Shown piece after piece: positions 19,011-27,598 of a DNA stretch of 64,000 nt (position 1 is the first letter of the stretch; each line of letters opens with the position of its first letter). A program made the position numbers and the translations under genes. The notes below the pieces were generated by a model. It was not told where the DNA came from, searched no databases, and saw only the letters and a list, made by a program, of their open reading frames with translations. The stretch is from the NCBI GenBank assembly GCA_910575555.1, contig CAJTFX010000004.1, positions 186,001 through 250,000 of the forward strand, written 5' to 3'. The stretch comes from Lachnospiraceae bacterium. GTDB lineage: Bacteria > Bacillota > Clostridia > Lachnospirales > Lachnospiraceae.

Positions 19011-19769
19011 TTACATACTCACCACAAGAGTATCGTATCCATCCTGGCGGAGCCCTGCCTGCAGCTCCATAGCGTCCTCCAAGCTGTCCTCCCGGCCCAC
19101 AATTACTGCGTAATAGGGGTCCTCCCAACGGATAGACGCAAAATAACCCTGATCCTCCAACTGCTCTCTCATATATTCCGCATTGGATTCATACCGGTAC
19201 AGGCCCACCTGGACGCCATACTTTCTGACAGGCGTCTCTAAGGGCAGGGCTTTTTCTATCCCGGTTACAATCGCGTCCACCATCTGGTTAAATTCCTCGT
19301 CAAAAAGCCGGTTATCCCCGTCGTGATTGATAAATCCAAGCTCCATCAAAACTGCCGGCATCTGGGTTCTCCGAAGCACCACAAGGCCGGGACGCTCCAC
19401 CACATCCAGATCCTTAAATCCGAAATCCACCAGTTCCTGATTGATGGAAGCCCCCAGTCTTGCCGCTTCTGTTCCAAGTTCATAGACCAATGCCTGGGTG
19501 CCGTTGTAGGTATTGGGACTGGCGCTGGAATTCCGGTGGAAAGAAATGAAATAATCTGCTCCGGAACGGTTGGCTATCTGAGCTTTTTCAAAAGGCGAGT
19601 CGTAACGGTCTGTAGTTCTTGTATAAAGTACATTGTATCCGGCGTCCTCTAATTTTTCCCCCACTGCGAGAGTGACCCGCAGATTATCGTCTTTTTCTTT
19701 TCTTCCGTTGTAGGAAGCTCCGTTGTCATACCCTCCGTGGCCAGCATCCAAAATGATTGTAATTGCCAT
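19011..19769 (-). CDS. N-acetylmuramoyl-L-alanine amidase with SPOR-like C-terminus
   Basis: 252 residues. Amidase_3 domain spans residues 1-178, with zinc ligands in ILDAGHGGYD (His10), EKDDNL (Glu26) and SFHRNS (about residue 77), and the catalytic Glu in VLMELGFINH. A C-terminal segment (residues 183-252: KYGVQVGLYRYESNAEYMREQL...) looks like a SPOR peptidoglycan-binding repeat. No signal peptide is seen, so export would need lysis, sporulation-type context, or a non-classical route. Cuts the amide bond between MurNAc and L-Ala. Stand-alone gene. Confidence 0.88.
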   Translation of the reverse strand: MAITIILDAGHGGYDNGASYNGRKEKDDNLRVTLAVGEKLEDAGYNVLYTRTTDRYDSPFEKAQIANRSGADYFISFHRNSSASPNTYNGTQALVYELGTEAARLGASINQELVDFGFKDLDVVERPGLVVLRRTQMPAVLMELGFINHDGDNRLFDEEFNQMVDAIVTGIEKALPLETPVRKYGVQVGLYRYESNAEYMREQLEDQGYFASIRWEDPYYAVIVGREDSLEDAMELQAGLRQDGYDTLVVSM

Positions 19770-19837
19770 GTTTTCTCCTTCCTGCGCTCACTGGGCACAG
19801 GCAGTTATTTTTCCTTTATCATATGCATGGGAAAAAA

Positions 19838-20924
19838 GAAGTTGCTATCATTGCTGATGGAAATCCATTGTCATCTAAATATACAGCCGTATTTTCCACA
19901 AAAAAATCGTTCAGACACGTCACAAAAAGAGAAAGACGAGCCATCGCTGACCCGCCTAAATATCTTAACTTTCTTCTATTATCGCCCTTTTTCTCAATAA
20001 CTGCTAAAATCTCTTGGATAAAACAGTCCTATCCGCATCTGGGATTTTTAAAATAGACATAGCCTGTTCTGCTGTCATCTTCATGGCTTCCATAAGATTT
20101 TTTATATATTCATATGAACAATCAATTCTTTCCTTGTCTTTTTCTCTGTTAATTCTTTCCTCCATTGCCTTACTCATTTGACTTCGGCCTCCTTCCGTCT
20201 CTTTAAAATGCCTTACCGACTTTGCAAGTTCCTGATAAAACATATCGACTGCACTTGTACAGCGGAAATCATGCATCAGTTTCCCTACGGGGTCACTATC
20301 ATTTTTATAGCTGCCATTCACATAAATAATATGCGCGCCATCCCCAAATAACGCCCCTGATTCCTGTACCATCCGTTCCACATGGTATAACGGCAATCCC
20401 AGTTTCATATAGTCGTTCCTTGTAATGAATATCACATAGGATTCATGAATCTCTTTAAATTTCTGCTTTTCTTTCAGCATCTTCGTATCTAACATACTGC
20501 TGTGAAATCTGGCTCTGTGAACGTCTGCCCCAGCATTCTCATTTTGTACCTCAACTCAATATCATACACTTTTCCGTCAGAACCCTTGGCATAAATGTCG
20601 AGCTTAATAGAACGGCCTCCCATGACCGGATTCTTATATTCCCTCTGCGCCGCCACTTCCGTGACTTCCATATCGTTCCTGCCGAGAATAATATTTAATA
20701 GAAGCTCCGTTGCCTCTGTGTTTCTGTCAAACACGATTGTCATAAACTCATCATCCAGAAGGGTAAATCCTTCCAACAGCTCTAAATTTTCTTCCTCATC
20801 ATTCAGCTTTACTGTATCGCTCAAACAACCACCCTCTTTCCTGTAACAGGTTTATCTTTATTATAACCTCTGTAACAGCTTTCAGCAACACGAAGTTGCT
20901 ATCATTGCTGATGGAAATCCATTG
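19838..20924. repeat. Perfect 33-bp direct repeats flanking the Rpn-type pseudogene
   Basis: The same 33 bases (beginning GAAGTTGCTATCATTG and ending ATCCATTG) occur at 19838-19870 and 20892-20924, 1054 bases apart, in the same orientation. The bases outside differ. They bracket the broken nuclease gene and define a unit that could be a duplication, an element boundary, or a recombination substrate. Confidence 0.75.
20004..20824 (-). pseudogene. Rpn-family recombination-promoting nuclease (PD-(D/E)XK), frameshifted
   Basis: Two frames that together form one protein. Part one (20824 down to about 20550) has the nuclease core SIKLDIYAKGSDGKVYDIE. Part two (20495 to 20004) has SYVIFITRNDYMKLGLPLYHVER and GDGAHIIYVNGSYK. 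At 20550-20559 the + strand reads CTCAACTCAA, a tandem duplication of five bases. Removing one copy restores VQNENAGADVHRARFHSSML across the junction. Such genes (PDDEXK_2 transposase/Rpn) are mobile and often decayed. An internal start at 20495 could still express the C-terminal part. Flanked by 33-bp repeats. Confidence 0.85.
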
Positions 20925-20946
20925 CCGCATGATTATTTATTAAAAA

Positions 20947-21011
20947 TGGAAAGTATACTTGACATTCTTATCCGTTATGCTATAATCCATATATGGAAAG
21001 TAAACTTTCCA
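20947..21011 (+). promoter_or_regulatory. Promoter with two operator sites for the Xre regulator
   Basis: TTGACA (20959-20964), 16-base spacer, TATAAT (20981-20986). TGGAAAGTATACTT (20947-20960) overlaps the -35. The palindrome TGGAAAGT-AA-ACTTTCCA (20994-21011) lies at the transcript start. The shared TGGAAAGT half-sites imply one dimeric repressor, most simply the Xre protein encoded just downstream. Confidence 0.75.
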
Positions 21012-21027
21012 TGGAAGGGAGGTATCC

Positions 21028-21225
21028 ATGAAGAATCGACTGGAAGAATTGCGCAAAGAACGGGGAATCAAACAGGAGGATTTGGCCCGGACACTGGAGG
21101 TATCACGGCAGACCATAGGTTCTTTAGAGAATGGGCGATACAATCCATCCATACAGCTTGCATTTAAAATCGCCCGGTATTTTGATCGGAGCATTGAAGA
21201 TATTTTTATTTATGAGGAGGAATGA
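21028..21225 (+). CDS. Small Xre-family helix-turn-helix regulator
   Basis: 65 residues, almost all one HTH domain: LRKERGIKQEDLARTLEVSR then QTIGSLENGRYNPSIQLAFK, ending FDRSIEDIFIYEEE. This is the compact YgzD/YvaO-like class that usually regulates its own operon with a membrane protein. AAGGGAGG precedes the ATG. It is followed with a one-frame overlap by a four-helix membrane protein, a common pair in Firmicutes. Self-repression at the TGGAAAGT sites is inferred. Confidence 0.9.
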   Translation: MKNRLEELRKERGIKQEDLARTLEVSRQTIGSLENGRYNPSIQLAFKIARYFDRSIEDIFIYEEE

Positions 21226-21227
21226 AT

Positions 21228-21644
21228 ATGAAAAAGAGTTTATCTGTTTTAACGACGGCTGCGGGCCTTTTGATTCTGTTGGGAGGACTTCTGACCTACG
21301 GACTGGGCATACATGAATTAGTTCCTGTGCCGCGCCCCGACCTGATTGTGGCCGGTACATCTTTAATCGGCAGTCTGTTTATCATTTCCGGCGTCTGTGA
21401 TTTATTTCATAAGAAAACCAAAGAAATGGAGATTGAAGAACAGGACGAAAGAAATATTATGATAAGCAATGCAGCAATGGCAAGCGGATACAAAGTCATG
21501 AGTTTTACAATTGTGATCTCCATATTTGTCTTAATTTTTACCGGATATATGACAGAAGTTTCCTGCTTTACAATCATCGGCGCATACTTTATCGGACAGA
21601 TTGCATACGTCATGCAGCTCTGGCGTCTGAACAGAACCATGTAG
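21228..21644 (+). CDS. Four-helix membrane protein paired with Xre regulator
   Basis: 138 residues from ATG 21228; an ATG at 21222 is also possible, but the GAGGAGG spacing favours 21228. Hydrophobic helices lie at about residues 8-28, 40-60, 88-106 and 112-130. Between helices two and three is EMEIEEQDERNIMISNAA, the EEDER-type motif found in DUF2178-like membrane proteins that accompany small HTH repressors. Function unknown. Co-transcribed with the regulator. Confidence 0.75.
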   Translation: MKKSLSVLTTAAGLLILLGGLLTYGLGIHELVPVPRPDLIVAGTSLIGSLFIISGVCDLFHKKTKEMEIEEQDERNIMISNAAMASGYKVMSFTIVISIFVLIFTGYMTEVSCFTIIGAYFIGQIAYVMQLWRLNRTM

Positions 21645-21677
21645 CGGACTTTGCAGCAGACGGACCGAAACTTTCCA

Positions 21678-21706
21678 TTGACAAATTCCCTGTCTGCGTT
21701 TATAGT
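21678..21706 (+). promoter_or_regulatory. Promoter of the fabH-like gene
   Basis: TTGACA (21678-21683), 17-base spacer, TATAGT (21701-21706), 50 bases ahead of the start codon. Confidence 0.75.
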
Positions 21707-21756
21707 AAAGATATAAATATTTTGATTATCAAACTAATAATATAAGGACAGGAATT

Positions 21757-22728
21757 ATGATGAGAGCAAGAATTATTGGAACCGGAAGCTGCCTTCCGGA
21801 TAAATCTGCCACAAACGATTTTCTTTCTACCATTGTAGAAACCAACGACTCATGGATTCAGAGCCGGACCGGTATCCGGGAACGTCATCTGGTATCTTCC
21901 GAAACAGAGACCACACTGTCAATGGCAGTCAGCGCAGCCAAAAATGCTCTGGAAGATTCCGGACTTTCGCCGGAAGAAATTGATTTGATTATTGTAGCAA
22001 CCGTTTCTTCTGATTATATTACTCCAAGCGCCGCATGTATGGTGCAGAAAGAACTTGGCGCGGCGAAAGCCGCTGCCTTCGACATAAATGCGGCGTGTTC
22101 CGGCTTTCTGTTTGCCCTCCATACTGCAGACGCCTATTTTCAGGCGGGCATTTATAAAACCGCCCTGATCATCGGCGTGGAAACCCTTTCTAAAATCATA
22201 GACTGGACAGACCGTTCCACCTGCGTTCTGTTCGGAGACGGCGCAGGGGCCGTGGTTGCAAAGGCCTCCGAGAAAGGCATGATTGCCTCTGTACAAGGCT
22301 CAGACGGAACCGGCGGAGAAATACTGATGTGTAAATGCCGCACCAACAACAACCCTTATCTCACCACCGGCACTGACCCTGATTATCTGTACATGGACGG
22401 GCAGGAGGTCTTTAAGTTTGCCGTAAAAAAGGTTCCGGCCTGCATTGAATCTCTTCTGGCCCAGTCAGAAATTCCGGCTTCAGATGTGAAATATTACCTG
22501 CTCCATCAGGCAAATTACCGGATTATCACCTCCATTGCACGGAAGCTGAAGCTGCCTTTAGAGAAATTCCCCTCCAATGTGGAGCACTGCGGCAATACCT
22601 CCGCTGCAAGCATCCCCATTCTTCTGGACGAAGTGCACAGGGCAGGAAAGCTCTCAGAGGGAGATCTGCTTTTGCTTTCCGGTTTCGGCGCCGGTCTTAC
22701 CTGGGGCGCAGCTTTACTGAACTGGTAA
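21757..22728 (+). CDS. fabH: 3-oxoacyl-ACP synthase III (KAS III)
   Basis: 323 residues. Starts fatty acid synthesis by condensing acetyl-CoA with malonyl-ACP. The catalytic triad is visible: Cys in NAACSGFLFALH (about 112), His in YLLHQANYRI (about 247), Asn in HCGNTSAAS (about 277). The N-terminus RARIIGTGSCLPDKSATND is typical. It is monocistronic with its own promoter and a terminator, and not in a fab cluster, so it may be a second KAS III or one serving a special acyl product. Two adjacent ATGs (21757, 21760) are both possible starts. Confidence 0.92.
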   Translation: MMRARIIGTGSCLPDKSATNDFLSTIVETNDSWIQSRTGIRERHLVSSETETTLSMAVSAAKNALEDSGLSPEEIDLIIVATVSSDYITPSAACMVQKELGAAKAAAFDINAACSGFLFALHTADAYFQAGIYKTALIIGVETLSKIIDWTDRSTCVLFGDGAGAVVAKASEKGMIASVQGSDGTGGEILMCKCRTNNNPYLTTGTDPDYLYMDGQEVFKFAVKKVPACIESLLAQSEIPASDVKYYLLHQANYRIITSIARKLKLPLEKFPSNVEHCGNTSAASIPILLDEVHRAGKLSEGDLLLLSGFGAGLTWGAALLNW

Positions 22729-22770
22729 AATCCGGCATACCAGAGGGTAATTCCATTACGAGATAGAAAA

Positions 22771-22804
22771 AGGGCTGCCCTTTACTTTTTAATGCGGCAG
22801 CCCT
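22771..22804. terminator. Bidirectional terminator between fabH and the HAD gene
   Basis: AGGGCTGCC (22771) pairs with GGCAGCCCT (22796-22804). T- and A-rich flanks lie on both sides of the stem, serving two convergent genes. Confidence 0.75.
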
Positions 22805-22819
22805 GCGTAAATTTTCTCT

Positions 22820-23611
22820 TTAAATCAGCCCGTAATGCCGGCATGCCTGATAAATGCCGTCCTCTGCCAGAGGCGCCGTCACATATTCCGCCGCATTTTT
22901 GGCCTCCTGCATTCCGTCTCCCATGGCGACGGAATGGGCCGTGTACTTTAACATATCCAAATCATTGGTGCTGTCCCCGAAAGAATACGTCTCTTCCGGG
23001 GCAATATTGAGCATCCTGCAAATCTCCTGAATACCGGTGGCCTTGTTAAATCCTTTGGGCACAACCTCCATAAATGTGCCCTCCCGGTAAATAATGGTAA
23101 AATCTTCTCCGACTCTTTCCTCCAGTTCTTTCTGACGCTGTTTGTCCTCCATGTAATTGACGCAGAATTTGCTGACCTCCAGGTTCTCTTCGTTGCCGGT
23201 CACCCGTACCACATTCTGTCCCAGAGCCTTTTTTATTTCCCGTGAAAAAGAAGATTTTTCTGAAAAACGCTCTTCGTCCAGATACAGCAGATGACGTCCC
23301 TCCAGAATATACGCCGCCCCTAATTCCCGCAGGATTTCATTGACTCTCTGAATCTCCTTAATAGGAATTCTGTGATAGAATTTCACTTCCTTTTGAAATT
23401 CCCCGTAGGTTCCGCAGCCGGCCAGGACTCCTTCAAAGCCCAGCGGCATCAGCAATTCATCGGGAATAAACACCCTGGTTCTTCCGCTGCAGATAAACAG
23501 ATAATGCCCCTGCTGCTTCATCCGCCGAAACGCCTCTCTGGCGCTGTCCGGAATCCACTGTTTCCTGTCCCAGATTGTTCCGTCTATGTCAAAAAAAATT
23601 GCCTTCCTCAT
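22820..23611 (-). CDS. HAD-superfamily phosphatase, Cof type
   Basis: 263 residues. HAD motif I is FFDIDGTIWDR (residues 5-15), motif II FICSGRTR, motif III lysine in PKGFNKATGIQ (about 192), and motif IV SFGDSTNDLDMLKY (about 213). The large C2 cap is that of Cof/YidA sugar-phosphate or flavin phosphatases. Substrate unknown. It lies 55 bases downstream of the hemC-cobA-hemD gene and may be read with it. Confidence 0.9.
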   Translation of the reverse strand: MRKAIFFDIDGTIWDRKQWIPDSAREAFRRMKQQGHYLFICSGRTRVFIPDELLMPLGFEGVLAGCGTYGEFQKEVKFYHRIPIKEIQRVNEILRELGAAYILEGRHLLYLDEERFSEKSSFSREIKKALGQNVVRVTGNEENLEVSKFCVNYMEDKQRQKELEERVGEDFTIIYREGTFMEVVPKGFNKATGIQEICRMLNIAPEETYSFGDSTNDLDMLKYTAHSVAMGDGMQEAKNAAEYVTAPLAEDGIYQACRHYGLI

Positions 23612-23666
23612 CCTGTTTTTCCTCTCTATGTGTTTCTTGTTTCGTCTATATCTGAAATTGCCTCAT

Positions 23667-26063
23667 TTACTGCTGATGTTCCTCTTCCTGCAGCACCCGC
23701 TCTGCCAGTCCGTCATACGTGAAATGTTTTGCCTCCAGCACCAGCTTCGCACCGCTTTTTTTCAGAAATGATGTGGTTTTGGGGCCAATGCTGTAGACCT
23801 GGCATAAATCCCACACATTTCCCATGGCCTGAATCAGACGTTGAGCTGATGAAGCGCAGGTAAACAGAATTCCATCGTATTCCTTCAAATCACAAAGCCC
23901 GTCCAGTTCAGGTTCTACGCTGCAGTTTTCATATACCGTAATTTCCCGGAAGCTGCAGCGCCCGCTCAGAGCTTCCTGCAGATGGCTGTCGGCATTCCCG
24001 GCTTTCAGATACCAGACGTTCTCAGAACCGGTCAATTGCTGTTTCATCACTTCTGCAAGGGCGTCACTGTGGAAATCCCCGGGAATCAAATCTGCATAAA
24101 GTCCCAGTTCCTCCAACATTTCCGCTGTTTTCCCGCCGATGGCCGCAATCTTCACAGAAGCCAGGCTTCTCAGATCCAGTCCCTTCTCCCGAAACTGCCG
24201 GAAAAAGGCGCTGACGCCGTTTTTACTGGTGAAAATCAGCCAATCTGCCCTGCCAAGCTCTTCTGCCGGAAAATTTTCGCCCTTTACAATTTCTCCCACC
24301 TGTACTTCATCCACAAGGGCGCCCTGTGATTTCAGCAGCTGGCCCAGTCTGGTGGGACGGCTTCCGATTCTGGGGATCAAATACTGTTTCCCGGACAGGG
24401 GACGGTTTTCGTAAAAATTCAGCTTCTCCCGCAGAGACACCACCTGGCCCACAACAATCAAGGCCGGTGAAACCAGACCGGCGTTTTTCACATCCTCTTC
24501 CATATGTAATAAATCAGAAACACAGGTCTGCTGCCTGGGGGTAGTGGCCTGGGAAATCACGGCTGCCCCGGTATGCTCCGGCATTCCTGCCTCCATCAGC
24601 TTTCTGGCAATCTCTCCCACTTTGCTTAATCCCATCAAAAACACACAGGTTTCCTTCCCGCCTGCCATGGCTTTAAAATCAATGTCCGCCAGTTCATCCC
24701 GTCTGTCATGAGCGGTTACCACATGAAATCCCAATGCTTTTCCCCGATGGGTAATGGGAATTCCCGCATAGGCAGGCCCGGCAATACAGGAACTGATGCC
24801 CGGAATCACCTCAAATTCCACGCCCTGCTGCCGCAGGTACAGCCCTTCTTCCCCGCCTCTTCCGAATACATAGACGTCTCCGCCCTTTAACCGGACGGTT
24901 TTGCCATATTCCATGCTTTTTTGCACCAGAAGCTGATTAATGTCCTCCTGCTTCATGGTGTGGTGATGATTTGCCTTGCCCACATAAATTTTTTCACACT
25001 GGGGCTTTGCTTCTGCCAGAAGCTCCGGCGACGCCAGTCGGTCATACACAATACAGTCGGCTTCCCGGATTGCCGCTAAGCCTTTTACTGTCATCAGCCC
25101 CGGATCTCCCGGGCCGGCTCCCAGCAAAATAACTTTGCCGGCCAGTTTCTTTCGCACTTCCTTTGCAGCTTCCCCGGCCAGTTTTTCCGGATGGGCCCCG
25201 TATACCGTTACGTAAGCCTGCCTGGCTCCTGTCTCATCCCCGAACATTGCATCCAGACGGTATGCTCCATCCTTTTGCTGCCCCGGGCCCGCACTGCCGG
25301 ATACATGTTTCTCCTCGGTTCTCAGAATTGCCCCCACCGGAACATGGCAGCTTCCTCCCATCTGCTGCAGAAATCCCCGTTCCGCCGCTGCAGCGGCTTC
25401 CGTTTCCTCATCGCTGAGCCGGTTGAGCATTTCCAGAAGCTTCTGCTCTCCCTCACAGATTTCCAATGCCAGAATTCCCTGGGCAGGCGCAGAAATCATC
25501 TCCTCCGGTTCCAAATACTGGGTGATTCTGTCCTCCATGCCCAACCGGCGCAGCCCTGCGGCGGCCAGAAGAATCCCGTCTAACTTCTCCTCTTCCATTT
25601 TCCGGATTCTGGTACCTACATTTCCCCGAATGCCCACAACCCGGAGATCCGGCCTAAGACGCTTCAGCTGAAATTCCCTGCGCTTGCTTCCTGTTCCGAT
25701 CACCGCGCCCTGGGGCAATTCCTGCAATGATTTCTTTTCCCGCAGAATCAGAACGTCCCTGGGATCTTCCCGCTTCCATGCTTTCGTAAACATCAGCCCG
25801 GGAGCCGGCGAGGAGGGCATATCTTTCATGCTGTGAACGGCAATCTGAATCTCGCCTGCCAACAGCTTCTCTTCAATTTCTTTTACAAATACGCCCTTAT
25901 CTCCGATTTCATGAAGGGGCTTATCCAAAATCACATCCCCTTTTGTCTTAATCACCTGAATTTCAAAGGTATCCTCCGGGAAAGCCTCCGTCAGCCTGCC
26001 GCAGACATATTCTGCCTGGGTCAGCGCCAGTTTCGAGCCTCTTGTGCCAATTCTGTATTCCAT
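23667..26063 (-). CDS. Triple fusion: hydroxymethylbilane synthase, uroporphyrinogen-III methyltransferase, uroporphyrinogen-III synthase
   Basis: 798 residues joining three enzymes. Residues 1-300 are HemC (RIGTRGSKLALTQA at the start; GGSCHVPVGA with the dipyrromethane-binding Cys239). Residues about 308-550 are CobA/SUMT (VILLGAGPGDPGLMTVKG; then RLKGGDVYVFGRGGEE). Residues about 560-798 are HemD (LIFTSKNGVSAFF; FTCASSAQRL). Together they carry porphobilinogen to precorrin-2, the entry to siroheme and cobalamin. hemA lies 40 bases upstream. Separate hemC and cobA-hemD genes are the usual clostridial form. All three domains keep their signature residues and the frame is unbroken. Confidence 0.95.
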   Translation of the reverse strand: MEYRIGTRGSKLALTQAEYVCGRLTEAFPEDTFEIQVIKTKGDVILDKPLHEIGDKGVFVKEIEEKLLAGEIQIAVHSMKDMPSSPAPGLMFTKAWKREDPRDVLILREKKSLQELPQGAVIGTGSKRREFQLKRLRPDLRVVGIRGNVGTRIRKMEEEKLDGILLAAAGLRRLGMEDRITQYLEPEEMISAPAQGILALEICEGEQKLLEMLNRLSDEETEAAAAAERGFLQQMGGSCHVPVGAILRTEEKHVSGSAGPGQQKDGAYRLDAMFGDETGARQAYVTVYGAHPEKLAGEAAKEVRKKLAGKVILLGAGPGDPGLMTVKGLAAIREADCIVYDRLASPELLAEAKPQCEKIYVGKANHHHTMKQEDINQLLVQKSMEYGKTVRLKGGDVYVFGRGGEEGLYLRQQGVEFEVIPGISSCIAGPAYAGIPITHRGKALGFHVVTAHDRRDELADIDFKAMAGGKETCVFLMGLSKVGEIARKLMEAGMPEHTGAAVISQATTPRQQTCVSDLLHMEEDVKNAGLVSPALIVVGQVVSLREKLNFYENRPLSGKQYLIPRIGSRPTRLGQLLKSQGALVDEVQVGEIVKGENFPAEELGRADWLIFTSKNGVSAFFRQFREKGLDLRSLASVKIAAIGGKTAEMLEELGLYADLIPGDFHSDALAEVMKQQLTGSENVWYLKAGNADSHLQEALSGRCSFREITVYENCSVEPELDGLCDLKEYDGILFTCASSAQRLIQAMGNVWDLCQVYSIGPKTTSFLKKSGAKLVLEAKHFTYDGLAERVLQEEEHQQ

Positions 26064-26103
26064 CCTTCTTCTCCTATCTATATACTCTCACATAAATTAC
26101 TGC

Positions 26104-27330
26104 TTATATCTGAAACAGCTGTTTCACCAGCCGTTTATACTCTTCCTGTTCTTCTTCGGACTCCAGACGCTTTAATTCCTGAATCGGTTCCCGCAGCAGC
26201 CGCTGCAAAGACGCATGCAGCACTTTTTTCAAAAGCTTCTGCTCTCTTGCGCCAAGCTCCATTTTCCGGTTTAAATAGCAAAAACTGTCCTCCTCAATTC
26301 CGCTGCACCTCTGTTGTAAGGATTCAATGGTAGAATCCATACGGCTGTGCACAAGCCAGACTTGTGTTTCCTGTAATTTTTCCTCGATCAGTTTCCGGCT
26401 CTCCTTCACCAGACGCTCCCGTTCCTTCTGGTTCTCCCCCGCAATGGCCTGCAGGGTATCCAGATTAATCAGCGTTGCCAGAGGGTCCTCAGAAAATAAA
26501 GTGTCAATATCTCTCGGCGCCGCCAAATCCAGGAACGTGACCGGGCGCGTCAGTGTGATATCCTCCCTGCGCACCACCAGATGAGGAGAAGATGTGGCGC
26601 TGATTACAACATCGCAGTCTCCCGCCGCCTGACGCCACTCTTCATAGGGTACAATCTCAAGCAGCGGAAACTGCTCTCTCAACTCTCTGGCATGGGCATA
26701 TGTCCTGCTGCATGCAGTAACGGAAATATCCGGATATTCATAGATATATTTCAGGGCCAAAGCCGCTGTCTTTCCGCTTCCAATCACAAGAATCCTTTTC
26801 CCGCTGATGCCGCAGGCTTCCTCTAACTTCTTAATTCCGATATAACTGACTGAAAGGGGCTTCTCGCTGATTTTCAATTCCGTTTTGATCTGCTTGGCGC
26901 AGGTGATCCCATCCCTTACAATCCTATTCAGTTCTTTCTTACTGTATCCCATGGTTCTGGAAAAATCCAGCGCATCCCTTACCTGACCCAGAATTTGATC
27001 CTCCCCCAGCACAAGAGATTCCAGGCCCGCGGCAATGCGAAACAGCCAGGCCACGGCCTCCTCTCCCGACAATCTGAGCAAAAGCTCCTCTAATGTTACA
27101 TCCGGAAACATTCCCTCATAAATGCTCTGTATCTGAGCCTGCTGCTCCTCCCTCTCATACAGGTAATACACTTCACTACGGTTGCAGGTGGACAGTACCA
27201 TGCACTGATCCACCCCGGCCTCCTCCGCTCTCTGGAAAAATTCCAGTTTCATGGCGTCGGTGAAGCTTGTCCTGTCCCGAACTGCCAAAGGCGCATTTTG
27301 ATAATTTATCCCTAAGAATCCAAATTGCAT
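26104..27330 (-). CDS. hemA: Glutamyl-tRNA reductase
   Basis: 408 residues. Makes glutamate-1-semialdehyde from glutamyl-tRNA, the first step of C5 tetrapyrrole synthesis. The catalytic cysteine is in VLSTCNRSEVYYL (about residue 49), glutamate recognition in LESLVLGEDQILGQVRDAL, and NADPH binding in RILVIGSGKTAALALKYI. ATG 27330 follows AAGGAGAATCAGAC. Upstream, the leader holds two 78-bp structured repeats (27365-27520). It is the first gene of the hemA / hemC-cobA-hemD pair; hemB and hemL are not nearby. Confidence 0.95.
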   Translation of the reverse strand: MQFGFLGINYQNAPLAVRDRTSFTDAMKLEFFQRAEEAGVDQCMVLSTCNRSEVYYLYEREEQQAQIQSIYEGMFPDVTLEELLLRLSGEEAVAWLFRIAAGLESLVLGEDQILGQVRDALDFSRTMGYSKKELNRIVRDGITCAKQIKTELKISEKPLSVSYIGIKKLEEACGISGKRILVIGSGKTAALALKYIYEYPDISVTACSRTYAHARELREQFPLLEIVPYEEWRQAAGDCDVVISATSSPHLVVRREDITLTRPVTFLDLAAPRDIDTLFSEDPLATLINLDTLQAIAGENQKERERLVKESRKLIEEKLQETQVWLVHSRMDSTIESLQQRCSGIEEDSFCYLNRKMELGAREQKLLKKVLHASLQRLLREPIQELKRLESEEEQEEYKRLVKQLFQI

Positions 27331-27364
27331 GTCTGATTCTCCTTATGTAATGAGCTGTTATAAT

Positions 27365-27520
27365 AAACCTCCATCATGCTCAGCCTGCCGTCCGGCGGGC
27401 CGCATGGCCATCCATACTATGGAAGCCAGGGGCTTTCATAGTAAACCCACACCTTGCTTAGCTTGTCGTGCGACAGGCCGCATGGCCATCCATAATATGG
27501 AAGCCAGAGGCTTTCATATT
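27365..27520 (-). repeat. Two tandem 78-bp structured units in the hemA leader
   Basis: Units 27365-27442 and 27443-27520 are about 80% identical. Each folds into three stems: ACTATG..CATAGT in one unit against AATATG..CATATT in the other; GCCTGCCG/CGGCGGGC against GCTTGTCG/CGACAGGC; and GGCC-gcat-GGCC in both. Differences are compensated across stems, which points to selection for RNA or DNA structure. It lies between the exporter terminator and hemA, so it may be a cis-acting leader RNA or a palindromic repeat family. Confidence 0.7.
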
Positions 27521-27531
27521 AAACATTAAAA

Positions 27532-27555
27532 GGGGGCTGCATACCGGCAGCCCCC
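27532..27555 (-). terminator. Terminator of the sulfur operon after the YeiH-type gene
   Basis: Minus strand GGGGGCTGC, 6-base loop, GCAGCCCCC, then TTTTAAT. Ends the operon that begins at 31283. Confidence 0.85.
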
Positions 27556-27598
27556 GATGCTTATAAAGCATAACATATTTTTTGTTTACTGGCAATTT

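Noticed and set aside
27329-27529. 66-codon + strand frame containing a repeated MAIHTMEARGF segment
   Set aside because: The protein repeat only reflects the 78-bp DNA repeat. Substitutions follow stem pairing, not codons, and there is no ribosome site.
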